A stretch of 64,000 nt of DNA from positions 13,045,011-13,109,010 of the forward strand of contig NC_135125.1 of the NCBI RefSeq assembly GCF_050908995.1, in the 5' to 3' direction. The stretch comes from Andrena cerasifolii. Lineage: Eukaryota; Arthropoda; Insecta; Hymenoptera; Andrenidae. The translations under genes were made by a program, and so were the position numbers. A model generated the notes under the pieces. It saw nothing but the letters and a program-made list of their open reading frames with translations. It was not told the origin of the DNA and ran no database searches. Shown here one piece after another: positions 1 through 12,900 of the stretch. Position 1 is the stretch's first letter, and each line of letters opens with the position of its first letter.

Positions 1-309
1 GAATCACTGCGCTTTTTCGCGGAGGCCGGCACTTCGAAACATATTTAGAACGCGCGTAGACACGTGCGCCTTTCTAACGCGTAATTAAGTAAATTGTAAC
101 TCGTTTGCCCGTTGCGCCCGGGCAATCGCGGAGCACGCGAAATCGCGATTAGAATGGGAATCGATAGCGCCAGGAGCGTAAAACTGAAATTATTTCGGTA
201 TCTCGGGGATCTTTTCGTTCCAGTTGCACCGAGACTTTTACCGCACCGGGGTCTCGAGGATTCTGCAGCCCGATTCTAAAGTTTCGCCGATATTTGATTT
301 GTTTTCCAG

Positions 310-3300
310 AAAGAATCTCCTCGGGACGTGGAGCTGCACATGGCTGCGGCCCGCGGCGACGCCAAGCGTCTTCGGAGTCTCCTAGATTCTGGCCGCGTGC
401 ACGTCGATTGCAAAGACAAGGTAACTTCGGTCGGTAGACGCCTTCGTTTTCAGTTACAGGCCTGCACAGGCCTTCCCAGGCTCCTATACGCCTCCGCAGG
501 TCTCGGTAGATCTCGGCGCGGTGAATTACTTAGGCGGCGCCGATCTGTCGTCGGGTCAGTCGACTCATTATGCAAACGACACGACGTTAAAAGAGCGAGC
601 GGTACGGGCAACCTTGTTCCTCCTCTCTCGAAAGTGGTTTATTAGATCACGCGCGATTTGCTCGTCGTTCCACTTTGGCAACGCGGACGGACCTCGGGCG
701 TGTGTGTTCCAGGGGATTTGGAATCCGATCAAAAACGTTTCCCCCGTTTCGTTCCGCGAGCTTATTTTCCAAACACTCGTCTCGGGATTCGTTCTATTTT
801 CGTAAAATCTCTCCAGCCTTCCTCGCTCCGCGATAACTCGTGGACGATGACTTGGATTAATGAGATCGTTAAAGACCCTGTCCGGTAGTTACTCCAATTG
901 ACCAATCTTTTCGAACAATTGCCTCGTTGCCGCGCGATAAATTGCGGGCGCGGACACGACGCGATTCTGCAAAGTGTGAAATTTGAGAAGAGGAAGCTGG
1001 TTCGAGGTAGGCGAGATTAGAGGAGCCGAGCAGATAGAGAATCGAGGGAATCACAGGATCAGATTCACGCAGCCTAATTGTCTGCTCAAGGTGCTCGACG
1101 ATCCTGGCTCCTGTCCGCGAAACTCGCCCCCGTTTAAATCGGTTAGAAAGCAATGCGTCGGAGTTCTCCACTTCTCATTATGGAAATCGTAGATATCGAG
1201 GCGCGGGTAATTGTAATTCCGCTCGAACGTGCTCGATGATAACCGCCCGCCCTCGAGTCGGAGGTAGGTAAAATTTTAGGTAAATGGAAATAGATGTACT
1301 CGAAAATAGAAATGAAGAGGGGACCCAATTTGTCGCGATTTGGAATGCTAGCAGGCTCGGGGATAAAAGAAATCGATATTGTCCCAGGGATTCGTTCAGC
1401 ACGAGCCAAGACGAGTTCCAAAGGAAATCGACTACTTTGACCGAACGGTTCATTGACTCTTCCATTCTTGTTTTCAGGATGGAACGCCTCCTTTGATTCT
1501 GGCTGCCGCCGGAGGCCACATTGAGGCAGTCACCGAATTGCTGCAGCAAGGAGCGGATCCTAATGCCAGGAGGCTGGTAAGTCTTGACCGAGCGTGGCCA
1601 GCCCATGAATGAACTCGAAAAGTGAATGAACTTCGCCGAGCTCGCGCGCGCGCCCTGGCAACCCCGTTACCCACTCGTCGGTAATCTTCTTTCGCGATCC
1701 AAACTCGCGAATTCAAACGATCTACTCTTGAATCTTGAATTTTCACTTACCTTGCCCGGTGGAGGATCCCTGGCACCTCCGCTCGCATCGCGCCATTCTC
1801 AATTACTTACACGGGCGAATTTGTGTGGGTATAGGCTAAGTAGGCTGCAATCTAGGGCGTCAAATTCTGGGGAGTGGCAAATTTTGGGGAGCGACACATT
1901 TTGGGGAGTGATAAATTTTGGGAAGCGGAAAATTTTGGGGAGCGGTAAATATTGGGGCGTGATAAATTTTGGGGAGCGGAAAATATTGTGGAGTGATCAA
2001 TTTTGGGGAGCGGAAAATTTTGTGGAGTGATCAATTTTGGGGAGCGGGAAATATTAGGCAGCAGCAAATTTTGGGGAGTGATAAGTTTTGGGGAGCGGAA
2101 AATTTTGTGGAGTGATCAATTTTGGGGAGCGGAATATTTTGGGGAGCGGTAAATATTGGGGCGTGATAAATTTTGTGGAGCGGAAAATATTCTGGAGTGA
2201 TCAATTTTGGGGAGCGGAAAATTTTGTGGAGTGATCAATTTTGGGGAGCGGGAAATATTAGGCAGCAGCAAATTTTGGGGAGTGATAAGTTTTGGGGAGC
2301 GGAAAATTTTGTGGAGTGATCAATTTTGGGGAGCGGAAAATTTTGGGGAGCGGTAAATATTGGGGCGTGATAAATTTTGTGGAGCGGAAAATATTCTGGA
2401 GTGATCAATTTTGGGGAGTGGAAAATTTTGTGGAGTGGTCAATTTTGGGGAGCGGAAAATTTTGTGGAGTGATCAATTTTGGGGAGCAGGAAATATTAGG
2501 CAGCAGCAAATTTTGGGGAGTGATAAGTTTTGGGGAGCGGAAAATTTTGTGGAGTGATCAATTTTGGGGAGCGGAAAATTTTGGGGAGCGGTAAATATTG
2601 GGGCGTGATAAATTTTGGGGAGCGGAAAATATTGTGGAGTGATAAATTTTGGGGAGCGGAAAATATTGTGGAGTGATCAATTTTGGGGAGTGGAAAATTT
2701 TGGGGAGTGATAAGTTTTGGGGAGCGGCAAATTCTGAGGAGCATCAAATTTTGGGGAGCGTCAATTTTTGAACAAAAGAAATTGGGAAATATTTAAACAC
2801 AGAGGCTTGAGACAATTTTAAAAACAATTCACTTCTTCTCCATATAACGAATTAGCAATAACTCATATGTGAGTTGCCACATTGAATTAATTTTGAAATT
2901 ATCTCGACTCTTTTAAATTAAAATATTTGATGATATTTCGCGGAAAGGGCGTCGACACTTAGCCTAGAGGCTCCAAATCTCTAAATCCACCCGTGATTAC
3001 TTACCTTCACCTGGGAATCGCGGATTCCGTTTAAATTTAATTTTAAATGTAACAAGTATGCAGATACATCGCGATACTGTTTAGCTCAGCTCGAGTCTTT
3101 ATCACGAGCATCGAAATCGAACTATCACCTTAGCAACCATATTTCGTCAAATACCCATAATCCTATCAAGGTATTTCCCAAAATTCACCTCACACCCGCG
3201 CGCGGTCATTGGATAACGTTATCTCGACGATCTTTATCGCACAGCCATTCCCCGATAACAAGTATCGCCAATTCTGCCGTTCCTTTCATTTCGTATCGTT

Positions 3301-6300
3301 TCTTTAGCCCCGCGACTTTTTCAAAATTATACGAGCAACTCCCTTTCCTTTGAGACACGAAGAGCCTGGAGAGATTCAGGGGGTCGCAAAAAGCTTGTCG
3401 GTCGACATGGAGCACCAGGAAGCCGTGGAGTGGGCCTTTTTAAGTGCCTGCAGCGAGCAGATTTATCGCCGAGCCCGCGTTTTCTCGGTGTCGCCGAGAA
3501 TTACGGTATTGTATGCAGATTCGAAGACGCGCGGGGCCCACTCGCGATTTTTGGAGACTCGGGACGTCCGCTTAGCTTTCAATTAAGGGGCCCGTCGCGC
3601 GAATTCGTTAATTGAGTCATCGACCCCTTTATACAAACGATTCGTGGAATTTCGCAACGGTCTTCTACCCTTCTCACTCCCTGCGTCGCAAAATTCTGTG
3701 ACTTTTGAAACACGGTCCGCGCAGCCCGTTCTTTCAACAGTTTATTCAGATAGCACCGGTATGCAAATGTGTTTATATCCAGCGGTCGCGGCAAAAACGC
3801 GGAAGGGAACGTATGCTTCCAGTTTGCGGGATTCAATCTAAGCGATGAGGCTATCAGCGGCAGAACGAATTACGCAAACGCGCGTTAAAATCGCTAAACG
3901 ACGCAACCCGTTGCACAATCGGCGTGGCACGAGTGCCAGAATTACTTTCAGTGGCTTCTTTCATGTGCGCTATCCTAAATACCGACGATCTCGGAGAATT
4001 CTTAATTCGAGGCTCGCTTACAGAACGACAACCAGGAGAGAAAGTCATCCACAGGAAGCAGGTGTTTACGAATAGATAAGTAATTAAGGATCGTCGGTGC
4101 GATAATCGTTCGCGAACAAATAATCGGTTCTGCGGATTGTTTGAGAACGCGGAGGAACGCGGGATGATCTCTGGAAATAGAACAACCTCCGTCTAGATCG
4201 AAGCAGATCGACGGGGAGAAAAGAAGGAAAAATTGCGGTCACAGATTGGATCGATCCATCTCCCTCGCATTCACTTCCCTCTGCCAACGATCGTCCCATT
4301 TCCACAACTATCCGCTTCCCTGCTCTGGACGATTCCGAAACTTCTATAGCCAACCACGTTACCAGCAGTCAGGATGAAAACGCCATGCGATGCACTTTCG
4401 TGCGAGGAAGCTGCACGATCGCCGAGCAGTGCTCGAACCCGAGACCCTAATTGCGAATTGATTCACATCGGTCAATTAGTCACGCTTGGTTCTACTAGTT
4501 TCTAAAAATCGCGGCCTGGATACGTGCCGCGACCAGGGAACATTTTGCCTCGTAAATGCCCGTCGTCGTGAGCGTGTGTTCCAAGGTCGCTGAAGCGGAG
4601 CACGTAAGGTTCGCGTGATTCCGACGCGTTTTAACGACGCCTGCCGCAACACGCAACCGCGGAGTGTGCAGCAAACACACGTGGAGCAGCGGAGATCGGT
4701 CGCGAGGACCCTTCTAAACGAGCCACCGCAGAAATTACCGGTATCGGCTTGAAAATCCCGCGTGGGCGTTCGTGACACACTGATCCCTTAAGCTTGGCCC
4801 CGTTCGAAAGCAGACACTCGACCTGGTAACGCGAACTTTTCGGCCGCCACCAGTGTCCCCTGGATATCTGCTTGCCAGGCGCAACCGGTACCGCCGATTC
4901 CACCCAAATCGTTCCCACAGGGGAATAGTTAAAAGCCTCAGGCACCGTCGCGAACTGTTCCCAGGCTTCTGGAGCCCTTCCTGCCGCTGGAGTTTGGAAA
5001 ACTTCCGTCGGCAGGATTCATAAGAATTTCAAATAAACCAGCGGCACGCGAAAGCGCGTTAAAATAGCGTGCGTTGGAAAGCAGATCGCGGCAGGAAGCA
5101 ACGAGTTCATTATAAATCGACGATGGACGCCATCCGGGGCATCCTCTTTGCTCAACATAATAAGTTAATTGTTGTAACCGCGCAGCGTGGCTGTGGGTGG
5201 GACGGGATATGATCCACAAAAGAGATGCAACAGAGTAGATTCAGCGAGACGTGAAGAAGGGTGCGCTTAAAATCTTAAGTGGATGAAACGCACAGAACGG
5301 GGAGATGGAATGGAACGTTGCGTTTCACAGGAAGAAACCGCAAACTTGTTGGTATATACGCCTCTCAAACGGGGGCATTATTGCCACGAAAGCTGAGTTT
5401 CAACGTGGCCCCTGAGTAGTAAAGATATTTCATACAGGGTTGAAATTGCCAAGTACACGCGTACCTACCACTCGAGTTATGCCAACTATCCAAGAGTTCG
5501 CTGCATGGTTTCCAGCAATCGTGTTAACTCGAGTCAGAGGTACCATGCACCATTTACCGCTAATCACCACGTTCGCCACCCCTTTTCCCGACAAATTAAC
5601 GAAAGCCCGGGGCCCCAGCTCGAAAATAACCTCGACCTTTTACCGTCGCCCCGCTTGTGCCCGTATCGGAAGATTTGCATCCCGGCATCCGTGGTGGCAT
5701 TGTGTCGGCGCCCTCCTCGAGCCTGGCTCAAGCCCGATACCCTGTTAAGAGCAGACTGCTCGGAAAAGAAAAATCCACTTGACCGCATCGTCTTGGATCT
5801 TGCCGTGGCCAGATGGACAGGTTGATCGCCGTTATTGAATTTCTGCGGTTTGTAATGGATAGCTATCATGTCCCCCCCGGCTTGACACGGTTCGGGGAGC
5901 ACTGGGACTCCGTTGGAACGCGCGTCCAGCGCATTGGCGATCTCTCGTCCACGGCTAGGCGCGACCGCGTCCGATTAAAGGAAGAAACGCGAACTGGATT
6001 TCCGTTTTTCGTCGGCGAGCGTCGATGCTCGGAGGCAAGAACGGCGCCAGTGAAAGTGCACGTAGCTGGCATTCGAGCGGGTCCAGTTTGCATCGGGCTG
6101 GACGAGGTGCGTTCCTTTCGGGGGATATTCGAGACACGCGTCGCCACTTTCTCTCCTTTGCTGATCCATGGCTCCTCGAAATTGCTAGCTACTTCTTTTT
6201 TTTTATCGATTCGTGGGACTCGTCGAGAGATTTATGGCGGCTCTCGCGCTGCACTGTTTCGACTACTTAGCTCTATGGGGCTCTGAGAAAATTCCACCCG

Positions 6301-8205
6301 AAAATAGAGCACTACTAGCGTGGGACACCGAAGTTTAAGTGCCCTCTAAAAATATTCTATCCCCTCGAGAATAGAGTTCCCCGGACAGCGGATCAGTTTT
6401 CTAAAGACGCGTCCCGGGTGAGCGGCAATTCCGTCGTTTTAATTGCAAGACAGATGAAGGACACTTCCACCGCATTGTAAGAGACACCGTGTTCGCGACA
6501 AGGCGACAGGATGTCGCTCTCACTGTCAATTACCCGCAGACTTTACCGTCGCGATAGAAACTGTCCCGTGGCACGATTGCGGTAACGCGTTCAGGATAAA
6601 CCCCGGCTGGATTTCACGCGGCCGGGAAATGTGAAATTCGTGGGCCGCCGAGGTGGGACCGGCTTGCACGCGGAACCTGATGGGAATGTGGCATTTAAAT
6701 GCCGATTCGCCGCCGCTAATTATTCGGGGCCATTGCGTGCCTGACATTTAAAGTGGAAATCTTTTATCACTTTCGAGCTCCAGAAATACCCGGAGCGTTC
6801 GGCGCCCTCCGCTTAGATTTGGCTTTCCATTCCCCGACGATCACCACCCAGCAAGCTTTCCTTAAAAACCGCCACTCCTCTTCGCACCCAGCGCCTTTCA
6901 AATTCCACGGAGGCTAAGTGACCAGTGCACCCAGCCGTCCCCGAGACAAAAGTGCAGATATCGATCTCCCCATTTCCCTCGTCCCGTTCGTATTTCATCG
7001 CCTCCGCTCGCGGAGATGCGATGAAACGGGATTAGCTGTCTGCTTTAGTGCTTCGCGAACCGCTCGGTCCGCGGTCCTTTCCACGCCGTAAAATTTTAGA
7101 GCCCCCTCCGACGTCCCATTAAGAACTCGGTCGCTTTATCGCCTCTCATTTTTAGACCGGCACCACGGCCCTCTTCTTCGCCGCCCAAGGTGGCTACATG
7201 GACATAGCGGGCCTGCTGCTGGACCACGGTGCCGTGGTGGACTCTTGCAGCATAGTAAGCTTAGCCAGTTAAAAACGCGTCGTCAGGTGAGAATGGAAGA
7301 GACGGTAGACGGTTTCTGGTTCGATTGCAGGACGGCGGTACCCCACTTTTCATCGCGTGCCAGTGCGGTCACCTGGACGTCGTGGAGGGCTTGATCGAGA
7401 GGGGCGCCGATCCCAACGCTCACATGAAGGTAAAATAGCCTCGATCCTCCTGTTTCACAAAAAAAAAACACCGTTGAGAATCTGAACGATGACGGGACGC
7501 GGCAATTTGTTTGATCGTAGGACGGTGCGACGGTACTGTTCATCGCCGCTCAAAACGGGCACATGCGGATCCTGGAGGTGCTCCTGGAGCACGGGGCGAA
7601 GGTGGACGCGGCGAGAACCGACGGCGCCACACCTTTATGGATAGCGGCGCAAATGGGGCACGATCACGTCGTGAGAAGGCTTCTGAAAGCCGACGCGAAG
7701 GTCGATGCCACCAGACACGTAAGTGTCGCGCGAATGATCGAGCACGGGGCAGGAATCTTGATTCCGTTATCGGCTCGATCGGCTTTGGGAGTGACACGGA
7801 ACCGCGTTCACCTATAATCGGTGCACCTCGTTTTGTAGGATGGCGGGACGCCGCTGTTCAAAGCGGCCCACAAGGGGCACACTGCTGTCGTCGGCGAGCT
7901 GCTCAAGTACCGTCCGTCCCTCGGTATTCTCCCAGTAGGTATATAGAAGTGTCTCTCGCGCAGCTACCATCGCGCGAGTTCTAACGATGGAGATCTGCGC
8001 GTTTCAGAACGGTGACAGCGCGCTCCACGCAGCAGCCCTGACAGGGCAGATGACCGTCGCGAGGCAGCTGGTGGGTGCAGGCGCGGACCCTCTGCTTATG
8101 AACCAAGAAGGCGTTACACCCCTTCAGATAGCTATCAGGCTTTCGCAGACGCAGGTCGCCAATTATCTGAAGGACAAAGTTAGAGCGCGGACGGGGACCT
8201 CTTAG
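310..8205 (+). CDS. ANKRD29-like ankyrin-repeat protein (5' end not certain)
   Basis: Seven coding exons: 310-420, 1478-1576, 7156-7254, 7331-7429, 7521-7718, 7839-7934, 8008-8205. All junctions are phase 0 with GT-AG borders. They give about 299 residues in eight ankyrin repeats, matching the length and repeat order of vertebrate ANKRD29 (about 300 residues), including the ending of repeat 7 in 'LGIL' and the start of repeat 8 in 'NGxSALHAA'. Typical repeat signatures are visible: DGxTPLxxAAxxGH followed by VVxxLLxxGA. The first exon here begins in frame after an acceptor, so the initiator lies upstream, either outside the window or in a weak candidate mini-exon at 154-177 (ATG, then GTAAAA donor). 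The intron 1577-7155 holds a minisatellite and no other coding sequence I could support. Ankyrin repeats mediate protein binding; no partner is visible. AATAAA signals at 8902 and 9018 could end the transcript. Orthology is good; function is unknown. Confidence 0.86.
1852..2769. repeat. 17-bp minisatellite, 54 units, with dimer and higher-order periodicity
   Basis: A 918-bp tandem array, exactly 54 x 17 bp with no length change that I can detect. The consensus unit is GGGGAGYGRYAAATTTT. Units alternate between an AGCGG type and an AGTGAT type, giving a 34-bp dimer. A rarer unit starting AGGCAGCAGC recurs at 2056, 2260 and 2498, that is after 12 and then 14 units, so blocks of about 204-238 bp have themselves been duplicated. 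The array lies in the long second intron visible in the ANKRD29-like gene. Long open frames cross it on both strands because 51 bp (three units) is 17 codons; these are not genes. Confidence 0.95.
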
Positions 8206-9927
8206 CAAAGTCTACTTTCGTTATCCGCCCAGTAAAATAGACACTAATATATAGAAACTAACAGAGAACCTATACACCAGTGAGAATGTAATATATACGC
8301 GTGTAAGTACACACATGTCGCAAGTCGAATGTACTATATTTAGACACTTTACAGATAGGACGGTCAAGTAAGTGCAATCTTATTGTATATCGTAGTGTTA
8401 CAAGATCGAAAGGTAAACGGGGGGGTATTCGTCGCGTTATACACAAAGGAGACAGTGGTTGGGAACTCTCCGCCTCTTTCTTAAAACTACTAGCTGTTCG
8501 CTCGATGTATATTGTGTACATCCTATAGTATTTAAAAAATGTAAAATATATTTTAATGTATTCTCTTCTTGTAAATAATCTATCACGGCGTCGGATCTTT
8601 AAGAACGCGCTGTCTCTTTCGATGTAGACGTTACATTACATCACGTAGAATTGTTTTTACAGTTGAACTACATATGTACTTTGTCAGTAACAAACACGCG
8701 GTTACATAAAGATCTTCGGCGTTGAAGGAAGTAACACGTACCTATAACTAGCGCAATCGTGTCCTTTTAATTGAGAATTGTATAAGACTGATTGATTTGC
8801 CTTGGAGAATGCGAAATTAATAATTTTGTAGCACATCTATTCCTTCCTGTTGAACTGTACATTATAACGAAGTTAACGCGGCGCGCACAGATAAACTATA
8901 AAATAAATGTTATGTTCTTAAACTATGCCGTAATGGTGGTATTTGAAACGTTTCATTCCGATGGAGCGCTAATGAAATATTTTATAATTGTTTGTTTCGG
9001 TGTTACTTTGCAATGTAATAAATACATTCGCTGTTTTCCAAAAGCTGCTGATATTTATTTATAAACGAATAGCGTTAGTGAAATAAATTGGTACGGTTAA
9101 GATCCTATCCTAAACTTAGTCGTTATAAAAGATTTACATTCTATGGAGACGCGTCTCCTAATTACAAAGTTCCGTGCAGCACGAATTATGTGGTAACACA
9201 CGTTTATATATGTATTTTGTACATTAGTATCAAACACTTTTGCTTTGTGTCTATCACAGAATGGATTAAATGTTGCTTGAACTTTATCCAAGCTTCAACT
9301 GTACAGTTTGATAGCCAGCTCTAATTAAACGGTAGGTGTTAATTAGAAGCATATCCCTCTCCGTATAAATGCTAGATTAGTCATTACGTTCAAACAAAAC
9401 GACGTAAACATTTCTTCCCTCCAACTCGAAACATATCCATGGGTGATACAATCGCTTTAAATTAAATCGTACAAATATACTTTATGTGGGTTAATATCTT
9501 TACAAGCAAAAAAACCGCGATGGCTAAAAAAAGGAGAAATCGTCACGCTTTTAAAAGTACAGAAAAAGTATCGTCGTAACAAAAAGAATGCTTGAAAGGA
9601 CAAGCCAAGGTGTATAATTTATGTCGGTCGTCCTTGTACCCCAGCTGCTAAGTGCCTATTTCCTATTTCATTTCAGATGCAAAGCACCTTCTCGGCAATG
9701 CAATGTGGTTTAGCTGAGAAGTGTGTGAAATAGTTCAGTACGGCAGATAATCCACAGGAGTCTTTCGAAAATTGAAAGGTAACGGATTACAAGCTATAAT
9801 GTGAACGTCACGATGGAATTTATCAATTATCTGCCCTGCACTGATAAGATAGATAACGGAGCACATACTTTGTGTGCTGGATTCATGGAATTATCAGTCG
9901 CCGGCTGATTCTCAAGCGATACTCACC
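8206..9927. other. 3' UTR of the ANKRD29-like gene and spacer before the syntaxin
   Basis: Base composition drops from GC-rich to AT-rich just after the stop codon at 8205. AATAAA at 8902 and 9018 are candidate polyadenylation signals for the upstream gene. The rest, about 9100-9927, probably holds the syntaxin 5' UTR and promoter. No supported coding exon was found; the open frames here are short and have no recognisable domains. Confidence 0.5.
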
Positions 9928-12900
9928 ATGGTCCGCGATCGAATGCTGGAATTACGCGCCGTTAGTATTTCATTATTTGGCAAATGGCTAATTGTCGCTT
10001 ATATTGTAACGTCAAATTAGATAAAATTATACTCGATAATGTGATTTAAATTAGTGGTATGATCAACCGAACCTGGCACAGCAAATGCTAAAATAACAAT
10101 CTGGTCTTGTTTCGAAAAGCTAATGTACTCTTTATGCTCTTAAATACTGTTTTCTATGCCTAGTTCCCTGCTGAAAAATAGACACGCAACGTGATATATC
10201 TTTCTGTTCTCTTTAGTGTCAAAGTAACACTACATTTGGTAAAGGATTCCTGCAAGACGTACACATCCATATATTCCCCAATAAAAGATTAAAGGATGTA
10301 CTGGACGAAGTATGTATTCAAACGCGTGCGAATATAATTAAGTCACTGTTCAAATATCACAGACTCATATCGGCAGTGGACACTACAAATAATATTAATA
10401 CAGGTCGAAGAAGTTCGTGCTCTAATTCAGCTAATCGTCGAGAATACCGCTATTGTAAAGGATTTGCATAACAATGTTTTGTCGCACACGAATAAAGGTA
10501 AGAACGAAATACCAAATGTCGTGCCCTTTTGAGAATTTATTAATGACTAAGGAATTGCAGATATACAAAAAGAGCTGGAAACTCGTACGTACACTATTTC
10601 CCAAACATCGTTTCGTATCCAACGAAAGTTAAGAGGTAGGTAATCTTTTTTCGATTCCCACGTATTGCACCGTAAATAAAAATAAAGGAATAAACGTAAT
10701 TTCCGAACCTACCCTAATCAGACTCACTATCATCTTCAGTTTGGGAAATATATCTCTCTCTGTCTTTACATTCGAGGATGTTTAGCTTCCTCTTATTCGG
10801 GAAACATGTGGAGAGCCTTTTGCTTTTCGAAACATGGTTAAAAGCATTGTTAGAGTGGAAATTAAAGGTTCTAGACGATCTGGGTGTGCTCGTGCTCGGA
10901 CCAGGTTGTGGGAATGAATGTGCTGGTAAAACTGGCGTCGAGGTTATAGGATTCCAACTACTTAGAGAACTATCCGGTGAAAGTAAACTATTCGAAGTTG
11001 TCGGTGTACTCTTCCAGTTCAACGGCTGGGAATTTGGAATACGTTCTAACGTAACTTTGGGGTACACACTAGGTGTTGCAAAGTCTGAGTCACTGACAGG
11101 CGTGACATGATTATTCGTTTCGGATGGTGAACATGCTTCGTTGCTGAAGTCCTCATCATTGCAAGCGACGTCTCCTACTTGCCTGAAATACAGAGTCATT
11201 TGTAAAAATAATCAATGATATACATATATTAGCAGGCAATTTTCTACATACTTCCTGAACTGTTCCACCTCTTTCTCCAATTCAGGGTACTCGTTCAATA
11301 TGTTTGATAATTGATCCTTGTTGTATTCCAAGTATTTTTTAAGTAGAAGAGCCTTTACATCACTTTCCAATGGAGACTTTAAAACAGACAACTTTTTCCT
11401 AAGTTTTATCAATACGGGTAAAAGAACTTCCGAGCCGTGCTTCTTCATTCCCTCGACAATAATGTTTATACCATTAGCAGCTGGCGTTTGAACCGTAGGC
11501 TCCTCGTTCTCTTGTTGATCATCGTCGCCGTGTCTATCGGAAAACGATAATCGCAATCGATCACTTCCGATTACGTACAACGCGTCCTTTAAAACACATG
11601 CTCCTTCCTCTTTCGTAACGTCAATTGTATCAACGCAAGTACCACCAAGTATTTGACTAGTAATTTTTACAAGCAACTTTATCTTCCCCGGGGGATCTAA
11701 GTGATCCAGCATGAAGTCATAAATCGTTCTTCGTTTGCTTTCATGCCGCTTTCCTGGAAGCGTCAGTGCGTTCCTTTCTTTTTCACGCATCTTCTGCTCG
11801 TACACTTTGTGCTGAGATTGGTAATTATTATAATGATACATGCTCTGCAAGAATTGCTGTGATATCAAGTTTTTGTTCTTCGTCAGGAGCCTCTCCTCTA
11901 TAAGGAAGATAGTCAATTCGCGTATCATGTTGTCCGAATCAGACAACATCGTTAATAAGTGAAAAAAGAAGGGGCCCTTTATTTTTATGAAATCTTCAAG
12001 TAGGAGTTGAATGAATATTATCATGATAGCTTCTCGTACCTGCGGGCTCGAGTCCGTCATACTGACGCACATGTCAGACAAGTATGGTTCAACTAGGGCA
12101 GTGAATCTAACACAAATATCGGCTAAAGCCTTAGCAGTGTTTATTTTTACAGCAACTTGAATAACCGAACTTAGATTCGTTTCCTGCCTCAGTAGTCTAC
12201 CGAATATTGGCACAACTTCTTTTGCAACTTCGCGATCTCTCATTGCCTGCTGACCGAGAATAACAACCGCCGACGGCTGCAGCTCTTCTATGTCCTTTAT
12301 TACTTCTGGCAGTGCATCCCATTCCAGCAATATTCCTTCTAGGATTCGTAGCGTTACCGGTGAAATTTTGTACGTACATAGAAGCGTAACGTGTCCCAAA
12401 GTAAATAGAGCTTTTATATAATTAGGAACCGCTTCCACAGCGTGGTTTCCCTGTTTGAAAATTTTTTTCACCTCCATCTCCGAGGTCCTTATCAGGCTCA
12501 GCATATTTGGCTCCAATGAATTAACATTCTTATCAGGATTTAAATACTGCATTATATTGTGTATGATATCCACGCAAATACTAATTAAACAGAAGTTAAT
12601 TTTGAACTGCTGGAGACATTCGCAGAGATATTTACAGAGGCATTCCAAGACTTTGTGATCCAAGGAGTTCCAGGAATACCTTAAGACTTGCAGAACTAGA
12701 CTCGCATGAAAATCATTCCCTTCAAAAATCTCCTTGTAATTCGAGATGTACTTATTCATATCTGGCAGCTTGGTATTTTCAGCCAGCGCCGCCAGCAGAA
12801 TCCATGCTTCTGTATTGTTGTTAGTTCCAATATGGAACTGAATGCTTTTTACTGCCGAGGCAGTGATAATACCATTTTTCACCCACAAGTTGCAGGCCTT

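Noticed and set aside
2292..2747. Repeat-protein genes on either strand of the minisatellite
   Set aside because: Frames follow from unit length and lack of stops in the unit; no splice or start context supports coding.
1852..2769. CRISPR-like regular repeats
   Set aside because: Units are contiguous 17-mers with no unique spacers, in an intron of an animal gene. It is a minisatellite.
3206..7000. Many ORFs of 60-157 codons in the long ankyrin-gene intron
   Set aside because: GC-rich sequence has few stops, so such frames are expected; none shows a domain, matched splice sites or family similarity.
10778..11110. 110-codon plus-strand ORF
   Set aside because: It is the antisense of the NCAPD3 C-terminal exon and has no domain.
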